Assembly (NCBI RefSeq): GCF_042159835.1
Contig: NZ_JBBVGT010000002.1
Location: 2,046,001-2,110,000, forward strand
Length of the DNA stretch: 64,000 nucleotides
Reading direction: 5' to 3'
Source of the DNA: Albibacterium profundi
GTDB lineage: Bacteria; Bacteroidota; Bacteroidia; Sphingobacteriales; Sphingobacteriaceae
In this document: positions 52,163-61,887 of the stretch, piece by piece
Numbering within the stretch: position 1 is the first letter of the stretch
How the letters are laid out: the number at the start of each line of letters is the position of its first letter
Program-made: the position numbers and the translations under genes
The notes under the pieces: generated by a model
Database searches by the model: none
What the model saw: only the letters and a program-made list of their open reading frames with translations
Told to the model about the DNA's origin: nothing

Positions 52163-54589
52163 ATGAAACAGTTCTGGCTTACAAATATACTTTTACTGCT
52201 TTGTACAGTGCTTTTTGCGCAAAGCGCTACGATTAGCGGTAGGGTTCAATTAACCGATGGAACACCCGTTAGTACGGCGACTATACAGGTTGAAGGATCC
52301 CAACTTATTTCATCCTCTGATGACGAAGGTTTTTACACATTGGAGGGGGTGCCTTATGGTAAGCATACCATCATCGTATCTTCAATTGAAATTATATCAA
52401 AACGGACGCCACTAGAGGTGAATAAACCGACCTATGAGTTGCCTATTTCTGTTGACCCCAGAGGCGATATTAAACTAAATGAGGTTCGTGTCACTCGTAA
52501 TACGGTTAAAAGAGAGATTGAGACTCAGGGTTTTGCGGTTAACGTAATCGAAACCAAGGAAGTCGCAGCACGGAATATTCAGACGAATGAATTGCTTGAC
52601 CGGACCGTGGGCGTACGTGTTCGGCAAAGCGGGGGTCTCGGTTCTGAAGTAGAATATAACTTAAACGGAATGACCGGTCGCTCAGTCGGCATCTTTATCG
52701 ACGGCATCGAGATGTCTACCTACGGTTCATCTTTTAATCTCAGTAATATTCCGCCGTCCATGATCGAACGGATTGAAGTGTACAAGGGTGTGCTTCCTTC
52801 GCATTTAACAGGTGACCTACTGGGTGGCGCTATCAATATTGTTCTTAAAAAGGGGAAAAACACCACGAATAGTTTATCGGCTTCCGTTTCCTACGGTTCC
52901 TTTAATACCACTCAATCGGATATCAGTGCTTTATACAGACATGCTAAAAGTGGCTTCACTACCCGAATTGCCGGGAGCTTGTTGAATACGGATAACGACT
53001 ATGAGATTTGGGGGAAATTCTCCAAGTACATTGAACCCAATGGGGTTGTTCAACGGAACTACCGAACCAAGCGTTTTTTTGATGGTTATCGATCTCTAGC
53101 CGGCCGTTTTGAATTTGGTTATACGGATGTGAAATGGGCGGATGATTTTCTATTGGGCTATCATATTTCTGATTCCTACAATGAAATTCAGCACGGTCAA
53201 ACGATGGGAACTCCGTACATGGGTAGAACTGTAGAAGCTCAAGCCAATGTACTTAGCTTGACTTACAATAAAAAAGATCTGATTACTCCAGGCCTCGATC
53301 TTGCGGTCAATGGAGTCTATAGTTTTCGCAATACCCATGTTTTAGATACTGTGGCTTGGGCATACAATTGGGATGGGAAGATCCGACTAGATATGAATGG
53401 CAATCCCATTCGAAAACTAGATGGAGGACAGCAAGGTGATCCGGTGATGGCGGATATAGATCGTCAAGTGGCGAATGTTCGTTCAAATTTAAGCTACAAT
53501 ATCATTTCCGGTCATCGATTGTCATTGAACCACGTCTTTTATACGGTCGACCGGAAAGATTACGATCTGCTTAAACCAGGAAATGATCTTGGTTTTGATA
53601 GCAGTAATGATCTTGCCAAAAATGTATTATCCTTCAACTACGAAGCACAAACCTTTGATAACCGACTAGTCACCAACGTATTCTATAAGCTATATCAGCA
53701 GTCCACCGTCCGCACTACCTACATCGCTTCGTCGGACAATGGGCAAACGACTGTCCAGAAAAACGAGACCAAGGATAACCGAACTCATGATGGTTATGGT
53801 TTGGCAGCGTCGTACCGGATTAGACCAACTGTTATCTTGATGGCCTCTGCGGAGCGTGCTGTCCGGATGCCGGTCGACCGTGAAACTTTCGGTAGCCCTG
53901 AAGATAATGTGCTTGCCAACCCAGGTATAACTCCAGAAATATCAGATAATATCAATCTAGGATTCCGACTGGGAAGCTTTCATTTTGATGATCATAGAAT
54001 CTCATTGGGGACCAATGTGTTTTGGAGAAATGTGAAGGATCGGATTATGCCGCGAGCGAATGAGCTGCTCAATAACCAAGAAATTGAATTAACACAATAT
54101 GTGAATCTAGGATTAGCGCAATCGCTCGGCTTCGAAGGGGAGTTAAATTATATCTACAAAAACAACCTGACGGTGATGTTTAATTTCTCGAAGTTCAACT
54201 CCCTGTTCAAACAAGAGTTTGATCCAGCGACCGGGCAACGGATGACTTACTATAATAAGCAGATTCCAAACGAGCCTTTTTTTACGATGAACGGAAATGT
54301 ACAATACCGTTTGGATGATCTCATTCAGAAAAACTCCCAATTAAACATGTTCTATAGCCTTGGTTTCGTAGCTCCTTTTCGTACTGTATGGCCGGAGTCC
54401 GAATGGTTTGTCACCCCAACGCAGCTGGCACAGAATGTCGGTTTTAGCTATATTTTTCCATCACGACGGATCATTGCCAGTGTCGATGTGAAAAATATGT
54501 TCAATGCAGAAGTCTATGACAATTTTGGAGTGCAAAAGCCAGGAAGAGCAGTCTTTTTAAAGCTTAATTACTCAATTAATAAATTTTAA
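52163..54589 (+). CDS. TonB-dependent siderophore receptor (XusA-like)
   Basis: The protein is 808 aa. A signal peptide (ends ..VLFAQS), a carboxypeptidase-D-regulatory-like domain (about 22-95, 'ISGRVQLTDGTPVSTATIQVEG'), a plug (about 105-230, 'VGVRVRQSGGLGSEVEYNLNGM', 'GVFLPSHLTG..GGAINI'-type region) and a 22-strand barrel ending 'FLKLNYSINKF'. It is not SusC-like and no SusD follows. Downstream are a DUF4374 lipoprotein and a PepSY protein, the XusA-XusB-XusC order known from Bacteroides thetaiotaomicron. It probably imports ferric siderophore through the outer membrane. Confidence 0.88.
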   Translation: MKQFWLTNILLLLCTVLFAQSATISGRVQLTDGTPVSTATIQVEGSQLISSSDDEGFYTLEGVPYGKHTIIVSSIEIISKRTPLEVNKPTYELPISVDPRGDIKLNEVRVTRNTVKREIETQGFAVNVIETKEVAARNIQTNELLDRTVGVRVRQSGGLGSEVEYNLNGMTGRSVGIFIDGIEMSTYGSSFNLSNIPPSMIERIEVYKGVLPSHLTGDLLGGAINIVLKKGKNTTNSLSASVSYGSFNTTQSDISALYRHAKSGFTTRIAGSLLNTDNDYEIWGKFSKYIEPNGVVQRNYRTKRFFDGYRSLAGRFEFGYTDVKWADDFLLGYHISDSYNEIQHGQTMGTPYMGRTVEAQANVLSLTYNKKDLITPGLDLAVNGVYSFRNTHVLDTVAWAYNWDGKIRLDMNGNPIRKLDGGQQGDPVMADIDRQVANVRSNLSYNIISGHRLSLNHVFYTVDRKDYDLLKPGNDLGFDSSNDLAKNVLSFNYEAQTFDNRLVTNVFYKLYQQSTVRTTYIASSDNGQTTVQKNETKDNRTHDGYGLAASYRIRPTVILMASAERAVRMPVDRETFGSPEDNVLANPGITPEISDNINLGFRLGSFHFDDHRISLGTNVFWRNVKDRIMPRANELLNNQEIELTQYVNLGLAQSLGFEGELNYIYKNNLTVMFNFSKFNSLFKQEFDPATGQRMTYYNKQIPNEPFFTMNGNVQYRLDDLIQKNSQLNMFYSLGFVAPFRTVWPESEWFVTPTQLAQNVGFSYIFPSRRIIASVDVKNMFNAEVYDNFGVQKPGRAVFLKLNYSINKF

Positions 54590-54614
54590 TACTTAATAAT
54601 CAAACTACATAACA

Positions 54615-55973
54615 ATGAAAAACAACATAGTTAAATTCGCGCTTATGGGTCTTACGCTTTCGGCTCTATCCTTTGCCGGCTGCACGAAAGATGATCCTAT
54701 CGGAACCAATCCTGAACCGAATCCCGATGGTCGCTGGATTACGGTTTCAGGAGCTCTGATGGACACCGAGCCCGGAGATGGTAATGGTGGAACGCAAGTA
54801 TTCAGTGTGATAGCTCAGCAAGCTAAAGATCCTGAATTTTCCATCAATGTATTTGATCAAGGACAACATATAAAATCATCCCGCACAGCACGCTTGCAAG
54901 CTTCCGCCGATGGGAATTATTTATACAATATCCAATATACAGGAGCCGATGGTGGTGTGTTTAATAAATATAAGGTCAATGGAGGTAAAAACTTTGTAAT
55001 TGAAGGACCTGAAGTTGAAACTGCCGATTACGTTAGCGCCGCTCCCAGATGGCTCAAAGCTACCGAAGGGGTAGGGGTTGCTGTTCGTGCATCAGCTCAA
55101 GATCCTGTTTATATAGGTACAGCTCCTAATTTCGTGTATAAAGAAACCATTTCAGATATCAATGTGATTTCTTTGGACTTAAATGATCCTAAAATTACGG
55201 AAACAGCTTCATTTGAATTGGCTTTGACGGAAGAAGAGCGTGCAGCAGGTTATTACATTTTTAGAATGGATGTGCCGGTTGTTAATAAGGCAGGCGACAA
55301 AGTATATATCGGAGTAGGCGTTAATCGCTATAATACGACGTCATTTACCATCGATCAAGGTTTACCTGTTTTCGAAGTGGATCGTCAGGCTCAAAAAAGC
55401 TGGGCGAAAACGCTGGTTTTGGATTACCCTTCTTTAAGCAATCCGACACTCATTACATCTGATAAAACCAGAGGTAATACCAATGGTTACCGCAGTACCA
55501 TGCAATATGTAGGCAGTGACGGACATGTCTATCAAGCTACCTCGGGCGAGCTAATCGGCACGGGTGGATCGAAGATATTACGCATCAATTCGGAAACCAA
55601 TGATTATGATGATTACGTGTTTAGTTTAGACGAGGCATTGGGTCTGCAGGATACTTATATCGACACTTGGAAATATGTTGGTGACGGAATTGCCTTCGTG
55701 GTTTATTCATTAAGTGGAGAAGAAGAAGGGGGTTATATTGCGCGTATCGACCTAAACAAGAAAACCGCACAAAAATATACCATCCCGAATGAAGGTAAAC
55801 TAGATTTCCGTCAGATCCAGAACATTGCTCAAGTAGGTGATGAAGTATTTATCGCTGTAGCGCCAACGGGTGCCGACGGAAATATTCTTGTCTTCAATAA
55901 AGTAACAGGTGAAATGTCTGTTGGGGCAAAATTAATTAATAAGCCTGGTAACCGCTATATTGGCGTTTATTAA
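54615..55973 (+). CDS. DUF4374 surface lipoprotein (XusB-like)
   Basis: The protein is 452 aa. The lipoprotein signal ends at 'LSFAGC' (Cys22), followed by acidic/Pro residues ('TKDDPIG') that could direct export to the cell surface. The mature part is beta-strand rich with repeats of the type 'DGNYLYNIQYTG', 'DGHVYQATSGE' and 'VGDEVFIAVAPTGADGNILVFN', consistent with a propeller. The DUF4374 family includes XusB, which captures ferric enterobactin for its partner receptor. It lies 25 bp after the receptor gene and 20 bp before the PepSY gene. Confidence 0.82.
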   Translation: MKNNIVKFALMGLTLSALSFAGCTKDDPIGTNPEPNPDGRWITVSGALMDTEPGDGNGGTQVFSVIAQQAKDPEFSINVFDQGQHIKSSRTARLQASADGNYLYNIQYTGADGGVFNKYKVNGGKNFVIEGPEVETADYVSAAPRWLKATEGVGVAVRASAQDPVYIGTAPNFVYKETISDINVISLDLNDPKITETASFELALTEEERAAGYYIFRMDVPVVNKAGDKVYIGVGVNRYNTTSFTIDQGLPVFEVDRQAQKSWAKTLVLDYPSLSNPTLITSDKTRGNTNGYRSTMQYVGSDGHVYQATSGELIGTGGSKILRINSETNDYDDYVFSLDEALGLQDTYIDTWKYVGDGIAFVVYSLSGEEEGGYIARIDLNKKTAQKYTIPNEGKLDFRQIQNIAQVGDEVFIAVAPTGADGNILVFNKVTGEMSVGAKLINKPGNRYIGVY

Positions 55974-55993
55974 TATTTTACTAGAAACTACGG

Positions 55994-57220
55994 ATGAGTA
56001 AACGAAGTCAAAAGAAAACAACATGGATGAAGCTTAGGAAGGCTTTAAACCAGATCCATTTATGGGGAGGACTGATCTCTGGAATCGTCGTTTTTATAGT
56101 CTGTCTGACCGGTACAATTTATACGTACAATACGGAGATCAGAGCTCTGGCGATGCCCGAATACCACAAGGTTCAGATAGAAGGAGATAAGATAAATCCC
56201 GATGTCATGCTGGGTATGGTTGAGGCGCAGGTTGATGGCGAAATTGTCGGTATAAAAGTACCGCATGCGAAGGACGCCACCACCTCGTTCCTGTATACGA
56301 AGGCCGAGAAAGATGCTCCGGCAAGTCGTTCGGGAAGAAGACCAAGGCCGAATCAGCTGGCCGTCAACCCTTATACGGCGAAGGTGATTGGTGATCCGAG
56401 TGAGGTCGAAACCAAAACAGCGGAGTTCATGAAAAAGATGTTTGGTCTACATCGTTGGCTATTGCTCAATGAAATAGAAAAGCCTCTTATTGACGGAGTT
56501 GAAAACCGAAAATTAGGATCTTGGATTTCAGGAACAGCAACCCTGCTGTTCCTGTTAGGTGTTATTACCGGGATCGTGATCTGGTTCCCGAACAAAATGC
56601 GATCTTGGAAAAAAGGGTTGAAGATCCGATGGAATGCCAATTGGAAGCGGGTAAACCACGACTTGCACAATACCTTGGGCTTCTATAGCTGTATCATTCT
56701 CTTTTTGATGGCTGTGACGGGTCCGTTTTGGTCGTTCGACTGGTACCGGGCGGGTTGGCAAAAAACCTGGGGAACCTATCAATCGCCAGACGCTCCCAGG
56801 GAAGAGCAAACCCCACTGATTTCTATGATGCCTGCAGATGGACAGGAGCCGATGAATATCGAACAGATTATTTTAGCTACCAATCAGATCCTCCCTTATG
56901 AAGGAGATATCACCATTAATTTTGCAACAGATAGTTTGGGAACGGTGGCCATTAGTAAAAATCGGTTTGGTTTCTTTGCTCCTTCGGCGGGTGATAAATT
57001 GACTTTGGATCAATATAGTGGTCAGGTTCTGGATAAAGATATTTTTCGAGAGAGGCCGTTTAATGAGCGGGCATCAGCCTCTATAAAGGCCTTACATATC
57101 GGTAACATCTATGGACCCTTTACCAAGCTACTTTATTTTATTTCCTGCTTAATCGCCACGTCATTACCAGTTACCGGCGTGCTGATTTGGCTGAATAAGA
57201 TGAAAAAGAAAAAGCGGTAG
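55994..57220 (+). CDS. PepSY-associated transmembrane protein (XusC-like siderophore reductase)
   Basis: The protein is 408 aa. Opening 'LRKALNQIHLWGGLISGIVVFIVCLTGTIYTYNTEI' is the PepSY-TM signature with a His in the first helix. Further helices lie at about 178-198, 225-245 and 380-400, with a large periplasmic PepSY portion between. Conserved His in the helices ('MFGLHRWLL', 'VNHDLHNTLGFYS', 'ALHIGNIYGPF') could bind haem or metal. Family members are thought to reduce ferric siderophores at the inner membrane, releasing iron. It is the last gene of the three-gene operon. Confidence 0.85.
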   Translation: MSKRSQKKTTWMKLRKALNQIHLWGGLISGIVVFIVCLTGTIYTYNTEIRALAMPEYHKVQIEGDKINPDVMLGMVEAQVDGEIVGIKVPHAKDATTSFLYTKAEKDAPASRSGRRPRPNQLAVNPYTAKVIGDPSEVETKTAEFMKKMFGLHRWLLLNEIEKPLIDGVENRKLGSWISGTATLLFLLGVITGIVIWFPNKMRSWKKGLKIRWNANWKRVNHDLHNTLGFYSCIILFLMAVTGPFWSFDWYRAGWQKTWGTYQSPDAPREEQTPLISMMPADGQEPMNIEQIILATNQILPYEGDITINFATDSLGTVAISKNRFGFFAPSAGDKLTLDQYSGQVLDKDIFRERPFNERASASIKALHIGNIYGPFTKLLYFISCLIATSLPVTGVLIWLNKMKKKKR

Positions 57221-57251
57221 TTTTCTGGATTTTTTAAAGCGATAAAATTCG

Positions 57252-57259
57252 TAAGTTTG
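57252..57259 (+). promoter_or_regulatory. Candidate -7 box of the giant SGNH/propeller/haem lipoprotein gene
   Basis: An exact TAAGTTTG, 29 bases before the ATG at 57289, with a TTTT run 18 bases upstream in place of TTTG. It suggests separate transcription from the Xus-like operon. Confidence 0.35.
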
Positions 57260-57288
57260 GTTTTCAAACCTAAATTGAATCGCTGTAT

Positions 57289-60200
57289 ATGAAAATTCAT
57301 CCGTCCGGAAACATCATTTTTTTTAGTCTATTCACTATTTTATTTGCTTTTACGTTCAGTCAATGCAATCGTTCGCAGCGACCGACGGCCGATGTGAAGA
57401 AAGACACGCACATTGTGCTGATCGGTAATAACCTGGCGTCGAGAATGATGAACTTTGGATATTTTGAGACGGAACTGCATTTGCGCTATCCAGATTCAAA
57501 CCTTTTTGTCCGGAATATGGGCGACGGTGGAAACACGCCGGGATTCAGGCCACATTCAAGTCGGAATTCACCATGGGCATTTCCTGGAGCTGAAAAGTTT
57601 CAGCCGGAGGATCTTGATAATCACTCGGACAGTCAAGGTTTCTTTGAAACGGAAGATCAATGGTTAAGCCGACTCAAAGCGGATGTCATCTTAGCTTTTT
57701 TCGGATTTAATGAGTCGTTTCGAGGCCCGGAAGGCTTAGAAAACTATAGGAAGGAACTGGATGCTTTTGTAAAGCATACTCTTCAGCAAAAATATAATGG
57801 CCAGCACCCACCGCAACTGGTCTTGGTGTCACCTATTGCTTTTGAAGACCTGTCGGATGAATACGATTTGCCGGATGGGGGAAAGGAAAACGAGAACCTT
57901 GCTTTGTATACGGAAGCTATGGAAGCGGTAGCCGATAGTAATCAGGTATTCTTTGTCGATCTCTTCGAACCAACCAAAGACTGGTTTGAAGAAAGTTCGC
58001 AGCTGACGATCGATGGTTCGCAATTGAACGCTGAAGGTTATGCTCGTTTAGCTCCTCTATTGGCAGATCTTAGCTTCGGAGAGAAATCGCATGAGTCGGA
58101 TGCCGACCCAGAAGCGGTTCGCGCCGCTGTATTGGAAAAGGACTGGATGTGGCATAACGATTTTAAAATTCCGAATGGAGTACATGCCTATGGTAGGCGC
58201 TATGACCCTTTTGGACCCGATAACTATCCCGCTGAAATCGAAAAGATCAGACAGATGACCGCGGTGCGTGATTCTGCAATCCAGTTGGCTTTAAAAGGGG
58301 AGACGATCGACTTAGAAGCGGCAGACCGTAAGACTAGAGATCTTCCTGAAGTGGAAACGAATTACAAGAAGGAAGTAAAGTATCTGTCAGATGAAGAGGC
58401 GCTAAGCACCCTTCATACCGCTCCGGGTTTTGAAATAGAATTATTTGCATCTGAGCAGGAGTTTCCCGACTTGGCGAAACCTTTTCAGCTGACCTTTGAT
58501 AATAGTGGGCGACTCTGGGTGGCGGCCATGCCGAGCTATCCGCACTATAAACCGGGCGACCCGAAACCGGATGATAAGCTCCTGATTTTGGAGGATACGG
58601 ATGGTGATGGTAAAGCGGACAAGCAAACCATCTTTGCTGACGGCTTGCATCTTCCGCTTGGATTTGAAGTCACCGAAGAAGGAGTGTACGTGTCGCAGGG
58701 GACCAATTTGATTCTCTTAAAGGATACAGACGGCGATGGTAAGGCCGATGAACGGGAAATCTTATTGAGTGGTTTTGATGATCATGATACGCATCATAAT
58801 ATCCATGCATTTACATCATCTCCATCGGGAGCAATCTTTATGGGTGAAGGGATTTTCTTGCATACCAACGTGGAGACCTCTTACGGACCGGTGAGAGCTA
58901 CGCAGGGCGGTTTTTACCGTTACGACCCGAAGCGACGGAAATTAGAACGAACCTCGCAGCCCTATTCACCTAATCCATGGGGCATCGCTTTTGACGATTG
59001 GGGGCAAAATTTCTATGCAGAAACCTCCAGTCCGGATGTACGTTGGATGATGCCGGCAAGTGTGAAGCCGCGCTATGGTGTGAATACAAAGACATCCAGA
59101 AACCTGATTGACCCGGATCACCGAGTGCGACCAACCTCCGGATTGGAATTTGTTTCCAGTCGCCATTTCCCGGATGAAATGCAAGGGGATTTTCTAATCA
59201 ATAATACCATTGGATTCTTAGGAACCAAACAACATACGCTCACCGATGCGGGGACAGGCTACGAGAGTCATCATCGACAGGACCTGTTGGTCTCGTCGGA
59301 TAATAATTTTCGGCCGGTCGACTTGGAATTTGCACCCGATGGCTCGCTTTATATTGTGGATTGGCACAATGTGCTGATCGGTCACATGCAGCATAATGCC
59401 CGTGATCCGCTTCGTGATCACACGCATGGGCGCATTTACCGGATTACCTACCCATCGCGACCTTTGGTGGAACCTGCCAAAATCGACGGCGCTAGTATTC
59501 CTGACTTGCTTGATAATCTAAAACTACCGGAATATCGGACACGCTACCGTACGCGGAACGAGCTTCGGGGGCGGGAAACTGCCGATGTTGTGGAAGCAGT
59601 AAAAGATTGGGTAGAGAAATTGGATAAGAATGATGAGCGCTATGAACACCATTTGCTCGAAGCGCTGTGGGTAACTTGGGGAGCGAATCAAGTCGACCAG
59701 CAATTGCTTTCTCGTTTACTTAAGGCGGAAGATTACCATGCTAGGGCAGCAGCCGTTCGCGTTCTGCGCTATACGGGTCATCAAGTGGAAAATCAGCAAG
59801 AGCTCTTGATGCAGGCCGCCGCAGATCCACACGGTCGTGTTCGCCTCGAAGCTATTGTAACCGCTTCTTGGTTGCCGAAAGAACAGGGCTTGGCAATACT
59901 GGAAAAAGCGAGCGAGATGCCAATTGACGATTGGATGCAAATAGCCTATGAGACGGCGGATGCGCACCTCAATCTGATGTCTATTGACGACCGAAGAGCT
60001 CTCGCTGAAGCGGAAAATAAGAATAAAGCCAAAGAGGAAGCGAAGAACTTGCCGGCTAACCTAAGCAAGGAAGAGCAGGAACTATTTAGGAAAGGGGAGG
60101 CAATCTACCTGAGAGAAGGCTATTGTGTCACCTGTCATCAACCCGATGGTAAAGGATTGCCACTATCTGGTTTTCCGCCTTTGTCTGAAACCCGATGGGT

Positions 60201-60480
60201 CACAGGAAGTCAAGAACGGATGATCCGAGTTATCCTCAATGGGATGTTGGGGCCGATTACAGTCAATGGAGATGATTTTCCGGGACAGGTTCCGATGACT
60301 CCTTTTGGCGGACTCCTAAATGATGAAGAGGTAGCAGCGGTTGCCACCTATGTGCGCAATAGCTTTGGTAACTCTGCGTCGGCGATTAAACCGGCGACCG
60401 TAAAGGAAGTACGAGAAGCAACGAAAGATAAAGAAGGCTTCTACTCGTCGGATGAGCTACTCAAACTTTATCCGCTGTAA
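57289..60480 (+). CDS. Giant lipoprotein: SGNH-like hydrolase + PVC-type propeller + HEAT-like + cytochrome c
   Basis: The protein is 1063 aa. The lipobox ..TFSQC suggests lipidation near Cys26. Residues ~42-265 look like an SGNH/GDSL hydrolase ('IVLIGNNLASRMMNFGYFE', 'DVILAFFGFNESFRG', 'DGSQLNAEGYARLAPLL'), with the usual GDS replaced by GNN. A dehydrogenase-type propeller (~395-730) follows, carrying two calcium-loop-like DTDGDGKAD repeats at 436-444 and 479-487. HEAT-like helices (~760-900) and a cytochrome c CVTCH (946-950) close the chain. This is the PVC-type haem-binding architecture. Probable role: extracytoplasmic sugar or sugar-ester processing coupled to electron transfer. Confidence 0.83.
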   Translation: MKIHPSGNIIFFSLFTILFAFTFSQCNRSQRPTADVKKDTHIVLIGNNLASRMMNFGYFETELHLRYPDSNLFVRNMGDGGNTPGFRPHSSRNSPWAFPGAEKFQPEDLDNHSDSQGFFETEDQWLSRLKADVILAFFGFNESFRGPEGLENYRKELDAFVKHTLQQKYNGQHPPQLVLVSPIAFEDLSDEYDLPDGGKENENLALYTEAMEAVADSNQVFFVDLFEPTKDWFEESSQLTIDGSQLNAEGYARLAPLLADLSFGEKSHESDADPEAVRAAVLEKDWMWHNDFKIPNGVHAYGRRYDPFGPDNYPAEIEKIRQMTAVRDSAIQLALKGETIDLEAADRKTRDLPEVETNYKKEVKYLSDEEALSTLHTAPGFEIELFASEQEFPDLAKPFQLTFDNSGRLWVAAMPSYPHYKPGDPKPDDKLLILEDTDGDGKADKQTIFADGLHLPLGFEVTEEGVYVSQGTNLILLKDTDGDGKADEREILLSGFDDHDTHHNIHAFTSSPSGAIFMGEGIFLHTNVETSYGPVRATQGGFYRYDPKRRKLERTSQPYSPNPWGIAFDDWGQNFYAETSSPDVRWMMPASVKPRYGVNTKTSRNLIDPDHRVRPTSGLEFVSSRHFPDEMQGDFLINNTIGFLGTKQHTLTDAGTGYESHHRQDLLVSSDNNFRPVDLEFAPDGSLYIVDWHNVLIGHMQHNARDPLRDHTHGRIYRITYPSRPLVEPAKIDGASIPDLLDNLKLPEYRTRYRTRNELRGRETADVVEAVKDWVEKLDKNDERYEHHLLEALWVTWGANQVDQQLLSRLLKAEDYHARAAAVRVLRYTGHQVENQQELLMQAAADPHGRVRLEAIVTASWLPKEQGLAILEKASEMPIDDWMQIAYETADAHLNLMSIDDRRALAEAENKNKAKEEAKNLPANLSKEEQELFRKGEAIYLREGYCVTCHQPDGKGLPLSGFPPLSETRWVTGSQERMIRVILNGMLGPITVNGDDFPGQVPMTPFGGLLNDEEVAAVATYVRNSFGNSASAIKPATVKEVREATKDKEGFYSSDELLKLYPL

Positions 60481-60510
60481 GATTTAATCTGCTGTAAGTT
60501 GTAACCGGCA

Positions 60511-61386
60511 CTACTTCAGTGCGTCGATGACTTTCTGTACAACGATCTTACACATTTGTTGGAAAGTCGACGCCGTCAGACTGCCCGAATGCGGCGTAAT
60601 CAGCACATTCGGCAGTTGGATAATGGGCCAGTCGCCTACCGGTGGTTCTTGCGGCAATACATCAGCGGCAAAGCCTGCAATCTTTTTATTCGTTAATGCC
60701 TCAAATAATGCATCATGATCAATGAGTGCACCACGTGCGGTGTTGATCAGCAGGGCAGAAGGCTTCAGCAAAGCGAGTTCATCCGCCCCAAGAATCCCTT
60801 CCGTGCTATCACTTAAAGGTAAGTGGAGGCTGAGCACATCCGCCTCCTGTAAGACTTCTTGCAAAGGTTTATACGAATAGGGGATATCTTTTTTCGATCG
60901 GTTCCAATACAGCACCTTCATGCCGAATGCCTCACCGAGTCGCGCTACCCGTTCCCCAATATCACCCATGCCCAAGATACCAAGGGTTTTGCCGGCTAAC
61001 TCATCACCGCTATACTGGCTGCGCCAGGTCCAGTTGCCATCCTTTACTTCGGCGGCCGACCGGTACATGTTTCTTGCCAGCATTAGCATTAAGGAAAGTG
61101 TATGTTCGGCCATGGTGGCCGCATTCGCACCCGGTGTGTTAATCACTTGAATGTTCTTTGCTTTGGCAGTTTCCACATCCACATTATCCAGCCCTACTCC
61201 GCAGCGCGCAACGGCCTGTAGGTCGGGGCAAGCGTCGATCAGCGCCTTGTCTATTTGCTCTTTGCCACGGGTGATAATCGCATGCACAGCTTGCTCACCT
61301 CGTTCGGTCAGCACATGCACATGCTCCGCTAACATATCTTGCGCTTCCTCGGTTATCGGCTCCAGCAGCAGAACGTTTTTCTTCAT
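60511..61386 (-). CDS. D-2-hydroxyacid dehydrogenase (phosphoglycerate dehydrogenase-like)
   Basis: The protein is 291 aa, shorter than SerA because it lacks ASB/ACT domains. The NAD-binding 'LGILGMGDIGERVARLG' lies mid-chain. The catalytic Arg is in 'LINTARGALID', the Glu in 'DVLPQEPP' and the His in 'ITPHSGSLT'. It reduces a 2-keto acid or oxidises a 2-hydroxy acid in the cytoplasm. It is the last gene of a minus-strand cluster with an enolase-superfamily enzyme, so the substrate is probably a sugar-acid derivative rather than phosphoserine precursors. Confidence 0.85.
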   Translation of the reverse strand: MKKNVLLLEPITEEAQDMLAEHVHVLTERGEQAVHAIITRGKEQIDKALIDACPDLQAVARCGVGLDNVDVETAKAKNIQVINTPGANAATMAEHTLSLMLMLARNMYRSAAEVKDGNWTWRSQYSGDELAGKTLGILGMGDIGERVARLGEAFGMKVLYWNRSKKDIPYSYKPLQEVLQEADVLSLHLPLSDSTEGILGADELALLKPSALLINTARGALIDHDALFEALTNKKIAGFAADVLPQEPPVGDWPIIQLPNVLITPHSGSLTASTFQQMCKIVVQKVIDALK

Positions 61387-61398
61387 GATTTTTTCTTT

Positions 61399-61884
61399 CT
61401 ATTTATGATAAAGCGTTGCATCATCCGAACGGTAACCTCTAAAGTCATTTCGGTTGGACACATACAAACCTTCTTCATAGAGTTCATCTTCAAAGATACG
61501 AGGATCTACCTCACTGCCTGGTTGCGAAGAAACTTCTACCAGGTTGCCCCCCGGATCCCGTACAAACATCTGCATGGCACCATCCGGCAGTTGCCTTACT
61601 TTTCCCCAAGGTTGCACATCAATTACATCCAGTTCTTTCATCCGAAAGAAAAAGCCATTGAAATCGTCAATTTGCACGCAGATATGTCCCCGAAAGGATG
61701 GGGTGTCCTCCCATTCAGAAATATGCAATTGTTGGTCCTCATTGAATTTGAAAAACATCACCGGATAATCAAAACGAAAGGCAGGAATTGGTTCCAGGCC
61801 TAATTCATGTTGGTAGAACTCTCCTGCTTTTTCCAGGTTGTCTACGATGACGGTTACGTGGTTTATTTTTAATGCTCTTGCCAT
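61399..61884 (-). CDS. VOC (glyoxalase/dioxygenase) superfamily protein
   Basis: The protein is 161 aa with two beta-alpha-beta-beta-beta modules. It begins 'KINHVTVIVDNLEKAGEFYQHELGL' (His4-type ligand), continues with 'HICVQIDDFNGFFFRMKEL' (second His) and ends with 'MQMFVRDPGGNLVEVSSQ' (Glu ligand). The ligand set suits a metal-dependent lyase, isomerase or dioxygenase. It lies 3 bp after the enolase-superfamily gene, so translation is probably coupled. The reaction is unknown. Confidence 0.82.
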   Translation of the reverse strand: MARALKINHVTVIVDNLEKAGEFYQHELGLEPIPAFRFDYPVMFFKFNEDQQLHISEWEDTPSFRGHICVQIDDFNGFFFRMKELDVIDVQPWGKVRQLPDGAMQMFVRDPGGNLVEVSSQPGSEVDPRIFEDELYEEGLYVSNRNDFRGYRSDDATLYHK

Positions 61885-61887
61885 ATT

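Noticed and set aside
52163..55973. Polysaccharide utilisation locus (SusC/SusD pair)
   Set aside because: The receptor lacks SusC length and features, and the lipoprotein is beta-rich DUF4374 rather than an all-helical SusD. No glycoside hydrolases are nearby.
60508..60522. GCACT-ACTTC-AGTGC hairpin between convergent genes as a terminator
   Set aside because: The stem is only 5 bp, it has no T-run and it overlaps the last codons of the hydroxyacid dehydrogenase.
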